Of a DNA stretch of 64,000 nt, positions 24,441 through 35,525 are shown piece after piece. Source of the stretch: Geosiphon pyriformis (lineage: Eukaryota > Glomeromycota > Glomeromycetes > Archaeosporales > Geosiphonaceae); NCBI GenBank assembly GCA_016748015.1, contig JAAOMT010000046.1, positions 367,687-431,686 on the forward strand. Direction: 5' to 3'. Within the stretch, counting starts at the first letter, position 1. Every line of letters begins with the position of its first letter. The position numbers and the translations under genes are program-made. A model generated the notes under the pieces. It did not search any database. It saw only the letters and a list, made by a program, of their open reading frames with translations, and was not told the origin of the DNA.

Positions 24441-25326
24441 TTATAAATTCTTAATAAAAATATAAAAGTAGCCAATTAGAGATAGATATAGTAAAAAAAA
24501 ATTTCAGGATTTCTCTCAAGAAATTGCAGAATTTCAGAAATTTCAGGGTTTTCTTTAAAGAATTACAAAATTCCAGAAATTCTGGAATTTTTGGCTAAAA
24601 AAATTAAAAAAATCCAAGAAATTTTATATAATAGTAATTATGTATATATAACGAAAGTATTAGAAAAAAAAAAACAGAATTTAGTTTAAAAAAAATTAAT
24701 TATCTAATATACACAACCCATTAATTATTTCATACTTTTTTCTTTAAAAGATAGTTTTCTATAACTTAAAGTGAAATCAAATCACATATCAATAAAATAT
24801 TAATTACTACTTGAATCTATGTTATTACCACTTGATTAAAGAAATATTAACCACTTCCATTCTATCAACACTTTATGTTGATAGAATCTAATACTTAACT
24901 ATATTAAACCAATAGCTCTTAATTATAACTATTAATGAAATACTAATTTCTTATTTTTTTTCATTTTCTTTTATTTTTTTCATTTTTTTCATTTTTATTT
25001 ATTGTTTACTAATTGATTAAAAGATTAACATATACAGTTATTGACATCAAAAAAGACCAGTAAAAAATTCAGGAATAAGAATAGAAACTTAGAATTTGAG
25101 AATAACTTACCAGAAAAAACCAGCCATTAAGCTGAGAAAAAAATTCATAGAATATAACTTCAGAAAAGTACTAAAACAATTATTGAATCTCTGTTTATTA
25201 TACAAAGAACTCAACCAAACCTTTAAATTACAAAAATTTTCAGATATTACTAATAATTACTAGTCATTAAACACCAAGTTACAGGTTTGTTATATATACT
25301 AATACTCTAAATAATTATTTGTAATA
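24425..25326 (+). repeat. 3' LTR of element C
   Basis: 902 bp, partner of 14699-15576. Inverted repeat ATTCTATCAACA / TGTTGATAGAAT at 24867-24895. Differences from the 5' LTR are mainly C/T and G/A. Confidence 0.8.
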
Positions 25327-27156
25327 ATATTAAACTGACTATAAACCAATAATATAATCTAACAGAATTTTTAACAAAATTTTTCTAGCTATCTTAATAA
25401 GTGCAATAGGCAGTGTATTTGTAAAAATGTTATCTTAATTATAAGATTTAAAAATCATCAAAATTTACATTTTTTTCTAAAGATTTAAAATGTTGTCAAA
25501 AGCCAAGCAAAAATTTAATAGATTTAAAAAACATCTTATTATTATGTTGCTACAATGTTTTTAAAGTTTATTAAATATTTTAGATAAATTAATGATTTAT
25601 TATCAAGCAAATTATCAATTACAGAACCAGTTTATCTATATTAATCTTATTTATTATACTAGAAAAAGCATTTTTTTTCATATAACTCAATAGTGCATAT
25701 TATTAAGATTACAAATTAGGCAATACTATAAATATTTTTTGCTTTTTTATTTAATTTATTATAATTTTATTAACTTTAAGCTTTATTTTATCTGGCTTCA
25801 GAAATAACTTCTTTTTAACTACTAAATAATTCAGAATTATTTTATAAAAAAACTGTTCCAACTCACTTCTTATTATGCTTTTTTTATCAGAACTAAAATT
25901 TTTTATTTATTTCTCAATTATTTTATTAATAGATGTATTTTTGACTATTACTAATTCATAATACTTGGATTTTTTATAACTTTTCTTGATTTTTAAACAA
26001 TGTTTAACAATATTTGTATATTTTAAATTATTATTAATTATGCCAGCAACTTTAGAAGCTTTAACTTTATTAAAAGCTAATCAGATTTTAAAAAACTAAT
26101 TAAACTTAGATCCAACATCTAAACACAAACTTTTAATCATTTTGGCAATTAACAATTCAAGTTTAAAAAACTTCAAAAAGTGTTTGTTCTTTAAACAATT
26201 AAACATATTAAGTTAATGTTTAAAAAAAACTTTATTAGCCAAATTCATTATTATTTTTCTTAATATCTCTTATATTACATTTAAATTTCTAAAAATTTTT
26301 GTATTTATAAACTTATCTATTATTGCCAATAATTTATCAAAAAAACATTTTTCAAAATACACTTACTTAATTTTATTTGCATTTTTTATTTTAAATTTTT
26401 AGCAATTTTTATTAACTTATTTGTACATATTATTTAAATAGATATTTAAAAAGTTTTCTAAACCAATCAAAACCAAAACTGTTTTGTAATCAGTATTAAA
26501 AAAGTTAAATATAAGGTCAACTTATGACCAGTAATTATAGATAACAAACTTTTGTTTACAAAAATATAATCTATAAGTTTTTCAATACTTTTAAAGTTGT
26601 TTTAAGTAAAAGTTTTTTCAATAAGTGTTTATTAAATAAATTAACCAGACCCAAATACAAACAAAACCTAAAATTCACATTTTTCTTAAATCTATTTTTA
26701 TTGAAAACCCTATCCAAAACCACAAAAGTATTAAAATTAACTGCTTTAGTAATAAAAAAGTTGATTTTCAATGTTTAATCAAATCTAGTTTTAGCAAAAA
26801 CATTAATATACAAACTTAAAATTATAACTAAGAGTTTACTTTTAAACAAAAGCTGTACTAAAATAATTTAATCAGAAATTTTTTCTATTTTTGAAATATG
26901 TTAAACTAAAAAACTCTTTATAATAATTGTTATTTTAGTACCAAGAAAACTTTTGTTCAAACCAAATATAAAAATTTAAATTCTATTAAACTTGTTTATA
27001 ATTTATGGTTTAATATTAGATTTTAATTTTGTTTCTATAATAATAGAAATTATATTACTCAAATTTACATGTTAACAAATAATATTATCTTGCTTAATAG
27101 AAACATTAATACCTTAAACATTATATATAGCAATTTTTCAGATTAAATTAATTATT
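25327..27156 (-). pseudogene. LINE ORF2 part 1 (endonuclease, RT start), L-c
   Basis: Minus-strand start region near 27150, where a YNVQSINV-like block can be traced (27130-27090). The APE-type endonuclease is recognised at 26771-26571: FNTFVVLDRVFNKNRF corresponds to STFLVIGGNFNESGS in the copy at 60621-60013, followed by YLGLVNLF. The linker and first RT blocks run to 25327 (KILLKILLDYIIG, equivalent to SKILSDRIS). No intact ORF. Confidence 0.65.
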
Positions 27157-29074
27157 AAAATACAAAGTGACTCAAATTTAAACCAATATTGTTTACTTTA
27201 GCCAACAGATTTATAATCAAACTAGACAAAATATTTATATTCTTTTCTAATTTTGAAATAATTAATTAATAAAAAAAACTGCTCTTACAACAATTCTGTT
27301 ACTAATAACTGTATCTAAACTTTCACTTATTATTGTATTTGCTTCTTAATTTTGTAATAAAAGAATTACTAATAGCTAACATTCAAAGTTAAGTTAAAAA
27401 ACTATTAGTTTAAGTATATCTAATCTTTTAACCAACTTGTTAACTTGTTCTGAGAGATTAACAAAACTGTATTTAAGAATGACAAATCTATTATTCATTT
27501 TTATAAACACTAATAAAAAGATTTTATATCTAAAAACAAATTAATACCAAAAAAAACCAAAAAAACCACACAAAAAAAACCACTAGCAATTTGTGCTTAT
27601 GTTTTATTATCAAAAAAAACTTAATAAGCAATTAATGTTTATGTTTTATTATCAAAAAAAACTTAATAAACAACTAATGTTTATTTTTTTTATATATGCC
27701 AGCTAAATATATTTGATTTTGAAAAATAAACAGCTTTTTAATGTAACCATCTGAATTTTTATTAGTTAAACATATACCAAAAACATAACCAAATTGTATA
27801 TACTAAGTACAAACAACTAATAACAAGCCAACCCAATACAAATTTACATCTTTAAAAACTAGAGTAAAACTAATGACAGCTCTTTTTAATGTTTTATTAG
27901 CAAAATAAACAATTACACACTTGTTATGTTCATACATGCTTAAATTACAACCAATAAAGCAAGTTTTTTTATTATATAATGCCAAAAAATTAAAAAGATT
28001 ATAAAAAACAGTATTAACAAATAAAATATATAATAAAATTCAATATTAATTCTTAGACATTTATGTTTATTTGTTATTAACAGTCTTTATTACATGCATA
28101 AAATTTTTTTTTATAAAAACTAACCACTTAGCTACAATTAAATTAGCAATATTAGTAAATTCAAATTCAATCAGAGTTTTTTTACCAAAGACTAATAAAC
28201 TGTATTTTAATTAACACAATTCTACTAAACTTAAAAAAAACTAATTCTACAGCTGATTTAAAAAAATCAACTGAAATTTTCTTGATAATTATTTTTTAAT
28301 CTGTACAAGTGTTTACTTTTCTAATATTATTATTGACAAAAATTTTCTTACTAATAGTTCTCTCTTTAGTCTTATTCAAACTTAATTTAGAAGTAAATAA
28401 TAATCTAATAATACCAAAAAATTTTGAAAAAGTAAACATTTTTCTAAAATTATTAACATTAGCTTATTATTAAAAGTTTTTTCAGATACAACAAAAAACT
28501 CAATATTTAATATAAAAAATTTAACCAAGTCAAAATTTTATTTTTTCAATACACGTAATTTAACCAATAGTAGTTGTTAAAAACCAACAAATTTAGAAAA
28601 TAAAAGTGTTAAAATATCTTTACTATTGCTTAATTTATCAAAGAAAAGATTTTTCAATAAGCAATCTAAAATATACATTCTAATATATATTTTTTTAAGT
28701 GTGGCTTTATCTATGTTCTTATTAATTTCTGAATCATTTAACTTAGTATAATTAGTTTCCTTAATAACTGTATTTTTTATGTTTTTTACATCTAAAATTT
28801 TATTAATACTACTTATTTTGTTGATAATTTTGCTACTTTAAAATTTAATAAGCTTAATATTAATAACTTTTATATTAGCAAAACTTAAAAAACCAACAAA
28901 AATATTAACCAAATTACTATTAACATTAGATTTTTTTGGCTTTTTGTAAAAAACATTGTAAGAATACATACTCTTAATATGTTTTTTCTTTGTGCCAAAA
29001 CAGATTTTCAATTTAGTTGAACCAAAAGCAAAACTATTCACAGAAAAGTCTAATAGTTTTATTGTTATAAACAA
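27157..29074 (-). pseudogene. LINE ORF1 remnant, L-c
   Basis: N-terminal region at 29074-28838 has a KKPKKSNVNSNLVN block comparable to the N-terminal part of the ORF1 at 62681. A later segment at 27985-27803 (KKTCFIGCNLSMYEHNKCVI) matches EKMCVINYSLKTGNRTCCAI just before the zinc knuckle in that copy. Stops are frequent. Confidence 0.6.
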
Positions 29075-29110
29075 TAATATATTAAAAGAAATAACTGCAA
29101 AAATAAAGAG

Positions 29111-29689
29111 AAAAAGATAAGAAAAAAATTATTTTTTTAGTAATTTTAAACTCTTGTTATAACCAGAAAATTTATGAAAACAAAAAATACTATTAAATAA
29201 ATTTAAAAATATAATTTTAATTATTATAAAAATTAAATTAAAAACAATATATAAAATAAAGTAAAAATAAAATTTCAGAAAATAAAAATATTTTATTTTA
29301 AGTAAAAAGAATAATTATTTTAAATTAAAAATTGCTTTAATAATTTTATTAAACATATTTACAAAGTTACAAATATTAATAAACAATTTTTTAATTATAT
29401 TAATTAATTTGTATACAAAGACTTTTTGAAAAAAAAATAGTTATGTTTATAAGTATATATATTATTATTAATAAAACTATTAAGAAAAGTTTTTGTTATT
29501 TTAGAAAATAATTTTAATAAAAATAATTTAAAAAACAGTTTATTTGTTAAAAAATATAAGAATTTAAATATGTATAATGCTTTATTAAATAGTTAGTTTA
29601 ATAAAAACCAACATAATTTAACTTTATATACTTAAAGTTAATGATTTTGTTTTTAATATTATTTTTTCTAAATTGTGTTAAGCTTTAAC
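29111..29689. other. AT-rich stretch between LINE and host island
   Basis: No ORF or alignable repeat seen. Composition is like the decayed repeats, not like the host island that begins near 29690. Confidence 0.45.
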
Positions 29690-29767
29690 TTGTGTAATGT
29701 GCCAGATTGCTATTATTTCTTTTCAAAAGTAATTAAACAGATCAGCAAATGAGAACTTAATAAGTAG

Positions 29768-30020
29768 CAATTTCAACAAGCTTTTTGCAAAAATCTCCTG
29801 CTTAAGGCGTTTTATATCGAACCATATTTTAAATATGTTGACAAATGGTGTATTCTAGAAAAGGGCTTCAAAGAGTGTTATAATCGAGTTATGAATGATG
29901 CTTTCCAATATCTAGCTCGGTAAGCTAATCAACGCCCGAATCTCTAGTCCAAATAATCCACCTGAGTTTTCTCGTTTGATCAAATATTTAAAGTATAGGA
30001 AGAGGCGCGATTTTTGTTAA
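29768..30020 (+). pseudogene. Unrecognised coding-like remnant
   Basis: Two overlapping frames read like real protein. Frame one (29768-29920, 51 codons after a TAG) contains KAFYIEPYFKYVDKW and KGFKECYNRVMNDAFQYLAR, then TAA. Frame two (29919-30020, 33 codons, stop TAA) contains NNPPEFSRLIKYLKYRKRRD. A 1-nt shift near 29919 joins them. Base composition (CpGs present, balanced) is like the importin gene and unlike the surrounding repeats. It could be the last exon of a broken host gene; GGTAAG at 29919-29924 could also be a splice donor. I do not recognise the family. Confidence 0.45.
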
Positions 30021-30343
30021 TCAATGAGCTGAAGGGTTAAGTAGATTTCAAGCGGAAAAATAGTCCATTAATGATATTCGTACTCAGAGATAAGTGTAGA
30101 GAAGATTATATTTTTATAATACAATGGTTATCAACCAACTCCCAATTCTTGTGTGAATTGGAATCATAATTAACATTATTGTTCCATATAAAGTGTCTAG
30201 AGGAAAACACAATGGTTCAATATTTTCAAATAGGAAAGGGCAGAAAAAAGCCCCCTGTTACGAGTCAAAAGAGAAAGATGAAAAGTGAGAGCTTCCAGTG
30301 TGTCGGAATCCTGTACTTGCCATAGAAACGTGATCTGAATGAT
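30021..30343. other. 3' flank of the importin-alpha gene
   Basis: Non-repetitive, moderate GC, no convincing ORF. Probably holds the minus-strand 3' UTR. Confidence 0.5.
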
Positions 30344-32440
30344 TTAAATAGAATTTCCGAAGTTGAAACCCCCTTGCGGTTTGCTCATCTCGGTTTGAAA
30401 GGCGAACTGACCGGTGGACGTATCCATCTGCGGTGCTAGACTGGCATCCTCTTCTGTATCCTCTGAAAAATATTCATCAATAATATGATAAGCTTTCTTA
30501 TAAATTTCCACATTATCGTGAGTTTGAAGATTGTGGATTTTCTCCATGCCGGCAGCTTCTTCGATGTACAAAGAAAATTGGTTTATCCCATCAACCTTCT
30601 CCAACTCCCCAACTTTGAGAATATTTTCAATTCCATCAAGAGCCACCTGAATTATCTTGTTATCCATGCAAGTCAATAGATCACATAATGGTTTTATGCA
30701 ACCTTGACTCACAAGATATCTAATCTGTTCAGGCTTGTTTATTCCCCCAGATGTTGCGTTAGATATTGCCCAACATGCCTCTTTGCGCGTCTTGAAATCA
30801 GCGTGGTGCAGGATATTAATAAGTGGGGGTATAATATTAGCGTCTATAACAGCCTGTATTTGAGCACAGTTCCCCGCGGTGATATTAGAGATGGTCCAGC
30901 ATGCTTCTTTACGAAGGCCATCTTTTGGACTTGACAAAAGGCCTAAAAGAGCGTTGAGGACGCCACAGTTGATAATAACTTGTGTTTGCACATCATCACC
31001 GGTGACAATGTTTCCCACTGTGCGCAAGGCCGGAGTCTGAACTGATGTGGATGAATGCCTATCCAAAATTTGATATTATTACTCTATGTTATATTTTGTA
31101 TTGAGTTTTTTGTAGAGAACATACATTAATAACTCAACCAAGCGACGGCAGACCCCAGATTCAATAACCGCCTGTATTTTTTCATTTGGGCCGTCAGACA
31201 AGTAGGAAAGTGCCCAGCAAGCATCTATAAGAACTTCATCATCAATTGAATAGATGAGCTTCGCAAGGACAGGAAGAGCTGGAGCGATCTATATAAAATT
31301 TAAATTAGTTGATGCACCACAATAAATTGGAATCTATGAAATATTTAATATTTTATTACCATATCCCATGCTGGTGGAGGATCTTTGCCTCGGCAGAAGT
31401 TTGATAATGTCCATGTAGCATTTCGCAACATGGAGAGTTTGTGATGCTCATTCAAGATTGCTAGCAATGGACGAAGGGCACCGGCATGTAAAACATAATC
31501 CCTACAAGAAGGGCTATCTCCAGCAATGTTTCCAAGAGCCCATACTCCCTTTCATATTTGGCACGAGATGAATTTAAATTCGAATTATTATAATGAGGAA
31601 ATAACGCAATGAACCTTTCTTCCTGGAAGGACGAAAGTCTCTATATAATAGCTACCTGTTCTTTTACATCAGGAACTTGACTACTTAACAATTCAACGAA
31701 TATAGGCACGGCACCAGAGTCAATTACAACTTGTGTCTGTACCGAAGATCCTGAAGCAATATTTGTAAGAGCCCAGGCAGCCTCGAACTATAAAAAATAT
31801 CAACAATTAAGAAGATTTCTAGACAAAGTGGTTAGGGAATATTCGATTTCATTAATTGAAACTTGCCTGAACCAGAGAGTGAGGAGACTTCAAAAACTCA
31901 ACAAACCGAGCTACAACTCCACATTCAATGACTTGTTCGATTGGAGGATTTCTCTCTTTTGATAATAACTTCCTGAATCTTGTTGTCGCCTGTAACTGTT
32001 CTTCTAGATTGTCTGACAAGATCCCCTCTATCATTGCTGGGAGTTGTTCTTGTAACTAACCAAAATTGAAAGCTCGGTTACATAAAATTACTCGAAAGGA
32101 TAACCAAATAGGTGGAAGTTTATATAATAGGACGTCAACAAAGTTTGGTAGGTGTAGGATGGGAGAGCTTTTCTTATAATATCTCTGCTCCGAAAGAAAG
32201 AGCTTTCGCTTGCGACTTGAGAAAAAAACCAACCTGGGCGTTAATCGCAGCCACAATAGATTCATCGTCGGAGTCAGGCGAAGCTGGGATGTTAAAGTTT
32301 CGGCGCTTGGCAAGTGATTCTTCGCGATTTTTACGCCGGATCTCAATCTGTTGTTCTTCGCGGCGCCGTCGTAGTTCATCAGATTTTAGAATACCTTTTG
32401 ATTTAAAGGCGTTTTTTCGATGTTCTGGAATTTTTTCCAT
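30344..32440 (-). CDS. SRP1: Importin subunit alpha (karyopherin alpha), six exons, complete
   Basis: Adaptor of classical nuclear import: binds the NLS of cargo and, through its N-terminal IBB domain, importin beta. Exons (minus): 32440-32234, 32055-31867, 31787-31656, 31548-31360, 31288-31125, 31058-30344. This gives 531 codons plus stop, the usual family length. Introns are 178, 79, 107, 71 and 66 bp. All are GT-AG except the second (31866-31788), which is GC-AG with donor GCAAGT. The IBB is at residues 1-60 ([18 protein letters not shown]). Armadillo repeats follow with the NLS-groove Trp/Asn motifs: [57 protein letters not shown]. The C-terminus ends in GGFNFGNSI. No premature stops. The symbol is the yeast one, by homology. 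Confidence 0.95.
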
Positions 32441-32760
32441 GTAAAAAATGTCTGAAAATTACAAGGCAACTGATGAAGCAGCTAGTCACTTTGATTTATT
32501 ATGAAAAAATTTGTTACACACCAGCAGGAAGCCCGATTTCTGCCCATCATGAAATCCTATTTCCTTGATAAAAAATTTTCAGTTTCAACACTGAAAGCGA
32601 CTTGTTTTATTCTAGTCAAGAATTTTGAGTTATAAAAACCAACGTTACACGACTTCATTTTGATCATAGTGAAAATACGCGAAGGCTTAAGAATTGCCGT
32701 TACACGAGTCCATGTAATGAAGTAAAATCGTTCATTTTTTTTCAATTTATAAAATGTTAA
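32441..32760 (-). promoter_or_regulatory. Upstream region of importin alpha with a repeated CGTTACACGA
   Basis: About 320 bp of non-repetitive sequence between the importin start codon and AT-rich repeats. CGTTACACGA occurs twice (32643-32652 and 32698-32707), 55 bp apart, and the match extends to 16 bp with two mismatches. Its position and CpG content suggest a regulatory site; no factor is assigned. An ORF-like stretch at 32557-32745 lies here and is not supported as a gene. Confidence 0.4.
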
Positions 32761-32817
32761 CTATATACAACTTTTTTTTAACATAACATAAAAAAAAACA
32801 TTTTTTTTTACATTTTT

Positions 32818-33190
32818 ATGACCACATCTAAAGCAAAGAGTAACTCCTATTTTTTCTTTGGTTTTTAATAGTAAAAAGCCCTTTAACAATAAAAACAATG
32901 CTTTTTTTAAGTAATAAAAATTGAGAACACTCTTTTTGTCTTTAATTAGAAGTAATTTTTTTTTTAAAATTCTTTAAAGCAGTTTACTAAAAGTTGTTTT
33001 AGTGTTGGTATTACCACTGCTAAAGTCTAAGAGCTTTTAACCAAAAATCAGTAGTCAAGTTAATGTTTTTTGTTTTGGCTTTTTTTATTATCAAAATTAC
33101 TGGATCTAATTTTTTTAAAATACCAAAAAAAACTGTATTTTTTAAAATATTTTTATTGTTTTAAAGTTTGTTTTTTCTTTTTAAAATATA
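32818..33190 (+). pseudogene. H-type ORF1 N-terminal scrap
   Basis: ATGACCACATCTAAAGCAAA at 32820 matches the ORF1 starts of H-1 (5242) and H-2 (33904), both ATGACCACA. The alignment fades after about 15 codons and stops follow. Probably an older copy of the same element. Confidence 0.45.
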
Positions 33191-33249
33191 TAATGTTGAT
33201 TTTTTCTTAGTTTTGTTTTATTAATATTAATTGTAATATTTAATCTTAT

Positions 33250-33830
33250 TATTATAATTGAAAATCATAATTTTTAAAATTATATATATTAATTATTTGA
33301 TATTATATAATTAGTTATTTTATTTTTAAATAATAATTATTAATCTGATTATTAAACTAATTATTAATTTAATTGTTAACTTATTTATTAATTTTTTTTA
33401 ATAATTATATAAGTAATGAATTTTTTAGCTATAAAAAATAATAAAACTTAAATAAAAAATACAATAAAATATATTTAATACTTTTTTTTATATTATTTAT
33501 TTATTTATTTTTTCAAATTTTTTATTTTTAAATATTTATAAATAAAAAATTACTTGTTAATATTTATATATATATTTTTTCTTAATTTTTATTATTAAAA
33601 TTAATTTAAAAAGCTATTTATTTGCTTTGTAATTTAATAATAAAAAAATGATTAAAAAATTTGTTATTAATTTTAAAAATTACTAAATAAAACATAAAAT
33701 AACAGTAACAATATTTTTATTATTATTTATTAACTTATTACTTAAATTTATAATATTATTTTGATTGTAAACAATATTTTTTTTGTTTTAAAATATTAAT
33801 TAATACCTTAAATAATTATTAATAATTAAA
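33250..33830 (+). repeat. Very decayed LTR, family D
   Basis: It aligns with the solo LTR at 22362-23003. TATTATAATTGAAAATCATA stands for TGTTACAGTTGAAACCCATA; further on ATATAATTAG, GATTATT and TATATAAGTAATGA correspond. Nearly every C and G of the younger copy is T or A here. End approximate. Confidence 0.65.
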
Positions 33831-33903
33831 TTAAATAATAATTAATTATTATTATTATTATTATTACTATTAATACAAAAAAACTTCTTGTCTCCTTAAT
33901 TTT

Positions 33904-34468
33904 ATGACCACAATTAGAGCAAAAAGTAAAAAAGCTGTACCTGATATCTTTCTTAAGATATCTAATAAAATTTCAACCAAAGAAGCTCTTTCTGTTGTGG
34001 AAACAACTAGACAAAACGTTTTAGAAGTCTTCTCTTTATCTAATAATTATGAAAAACTGTCTTTGGTAGCTACTAAAGCAATTTTTTCATCTTTGGTTGG
34101 TTTTTCACCAGTTAAAGTTCCCTCAAAGAGACACACTTGGGTTAGTCTTAATGTTGTCTCTACTCCAACTAAGAGCCTAAAAGTTTTTAATAATAGATTT
34201 GTAAACAAGCTGGTTTTCCCTTTTTTTGCTTCAATATCTAGTGCTGCTAGCACTACCTTTTCAAAAAAAATGGTCAAAAAAACCAAAAGTTCAGAAAAGT
34301 AAAAGCAGTTATTTGCCTCTGCTATTGTTACACCGAACCTCTTTGTGGTTTCCAATGAAATCTTAGGTGAGATTTCTATAGTATTATCTGGCACATTATC
34401 CAAAATAGGCCAGAATTAACCATTGGCTGTACTGCCTAATGTAGTATCTTTTGACAGATTGTTATCAG
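33904..34468 (+). pseudogene. H-2 ORF1, N-terminal part
   Basis: Open from ATG 33904 to 34302 (132 codons) and clearly homologous to the H-1 ORF1 start (ATRQN/TTRQNV block, KKMVKKTKSSEK). A TAA ends the first open stretch, as in H-1, and the frame continues through LAVLPNVVS to the insertion point of element A. The next piece is at 44392-44532. RNA-binding role inferred from the family; dead copy. Confidence 0.75.
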
Positions 34469-35480
34469 TGTTACCAATAGAATTTTAGCTATTAATTAGC
34501 ATGAAATTACTCTTATAATTCCTATAATTAATTAGTATATTAATATTATTTCAAATTATCATTTATTATTTAATCAATTATTACATATCACGATTCAATT
34601 AAAATAATCTAATTAGTATAACAGAAAGTAGGATGATCAAATTACACAATACTCTGAACTTTGTAACATTCTAAAATTCACTGAAATTTACAGAAATTCG
34701 CCGAAATTTATAAGAAATTTGCCGAAATTTACAGAAATTTGCTGAAATTATGAATAGTTCACCCAAATTAATCAATAGTTCAGCGAAATAACTTGTAGTT
34801 CATCAAAATGTATCTTTAGTTTGCCAAAATTTGAACAAAGAGAAAAAGTACAAGTTCATAGACTAGTACTACAACAAGTTGTATAAAAGAAGAGCTTTTC
34901 TCTTCAAGAAAATGTATCTTACTTTAGATTTTATCATTAGAACTATTTCTACACACAAAAAAAAATAAATATCAAATAATTCAAAAAACCAAATTTTTTA
35001 ATTATTGCACTTGGAAAATCCCCAAAACCCAACTAACATTTTGAAATTAATTAGCTACCAATTTCAGTAAACTGTTAGTAACTTCAGACCTAGATAGAAA
35101 ACGTTTCCCTTGACAGAATTTAATTTCTTTTACTTTTCTTTTACTTTTATTTTATTTTTTTATTATAATCATTAAGGTAACCTACAGACGAGATTTCTGT
35201 AGAAGAGTTGACTTTCACAGCAAAGTAACTACACATTTTAGTGAGCTTCCAGACGAGCAATTCTTGGGAAAGAGTTGACATTTACTACAACATAACTACA
35301 TAAAGTAACTGGCATGAAATTGGCCATTCCACTTATAAGCCCAGCAAGTTCAAATTATAGAAGATAATTTGAAGATAAATTCAGTTATTGAAGGTTCAAC
35401 TACTTCTAAAAAAAATGTGAATTTGCAACCAACAGACATTTACAATATTCAAGAAAAGAGACCAAAAACCTTCAGTAACA
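34469..35480 (+). repeat. 5' LTR of element A
   Basis: 1012 bp. U3 has a short tandem repeat (AAATTTACAGAAATTYGCCG-like, about 34675-34750), 41 bp longer than in the 3' LTR. TATAAAA at 34882-34888 is followed at once by a 6-bp inverted repeat GAAGAG CTTTT CTCTTC (34889-34905). AATAAA is near 34964, so the R region is probably short. Confidence 0.92.
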
Positions 35481-35482
35481 TT

Positions 35483-35494
35483 TGGTGCTCTCCC
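35483..35494 (+). other. Primer-binding site candidate, element A
   Basis: TGGTGCTCTCCC begins 2 nt after the LTR; TGG pairs with a tRNA CCA end. Families A and B share TGGTGCTC here (element C has only TGGTGCT), then diverge. I could not name the tRNA. Confidence 0.55.
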
Positions 35495-35525
35495 ACAGAA
35501 ATAACACAGCAACAACAAATTCAAA

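Larger units (their letters stand above)
14699..25326 (+). mobile_element. Gypsy (Ty3-like) LTR retrotransposon, element C (family B, decayed)
   Basis: A 10.6-kb element with LTRs at 14699-15576 and 24425-25326. Order inside: gag, protease, Cys-rich region, dUTPase, RT, RNase H, integrase (split by a solo LTR), ORF3. RT before integrase defines the gypsy/Ty3 order. It is the longest member of family B here and retains the region deleted in element B. Target duplication ACAT (14695-14698) and ATAT (25327-25330). Stops in every domain; catalytic Asp/Gly codons are often changed by G to A. Confidence 0.85.
11700..29110 (-). mobile_element. LINE copy L-c, full-length but decayed, split by gypsy element C
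   Basis: On the minus strand: ORF1 (about 29074-27157), ORF2 part 1 (27156-25327), gypsy element C (25326-14699), ORF2 part 2 (14698 to about 12200), 3' UTR with hairpin (11828-11848) and an A-rich tail near 11715. Element C interrupts the RT region just before the conserved GNNF block. Removing C joins the two halves with a 4-bp target duplication (ACAT/ATAT). About 6.8 kb without C. Dead and strongly AT-shifted. Confidence 0.75.

Noticed and set aside
30485-30934. Plus-strand ORFs at 30485-30679 and 30704-30934
   Set aside because: Antisense shadows of the importin-alpha last exon.
32557-32745. Minus-strand ORF of 62 codons upstream of importin alpha
   Set aside because: No family resemblance, it lies in the promoter region, and its length is expected by chance.
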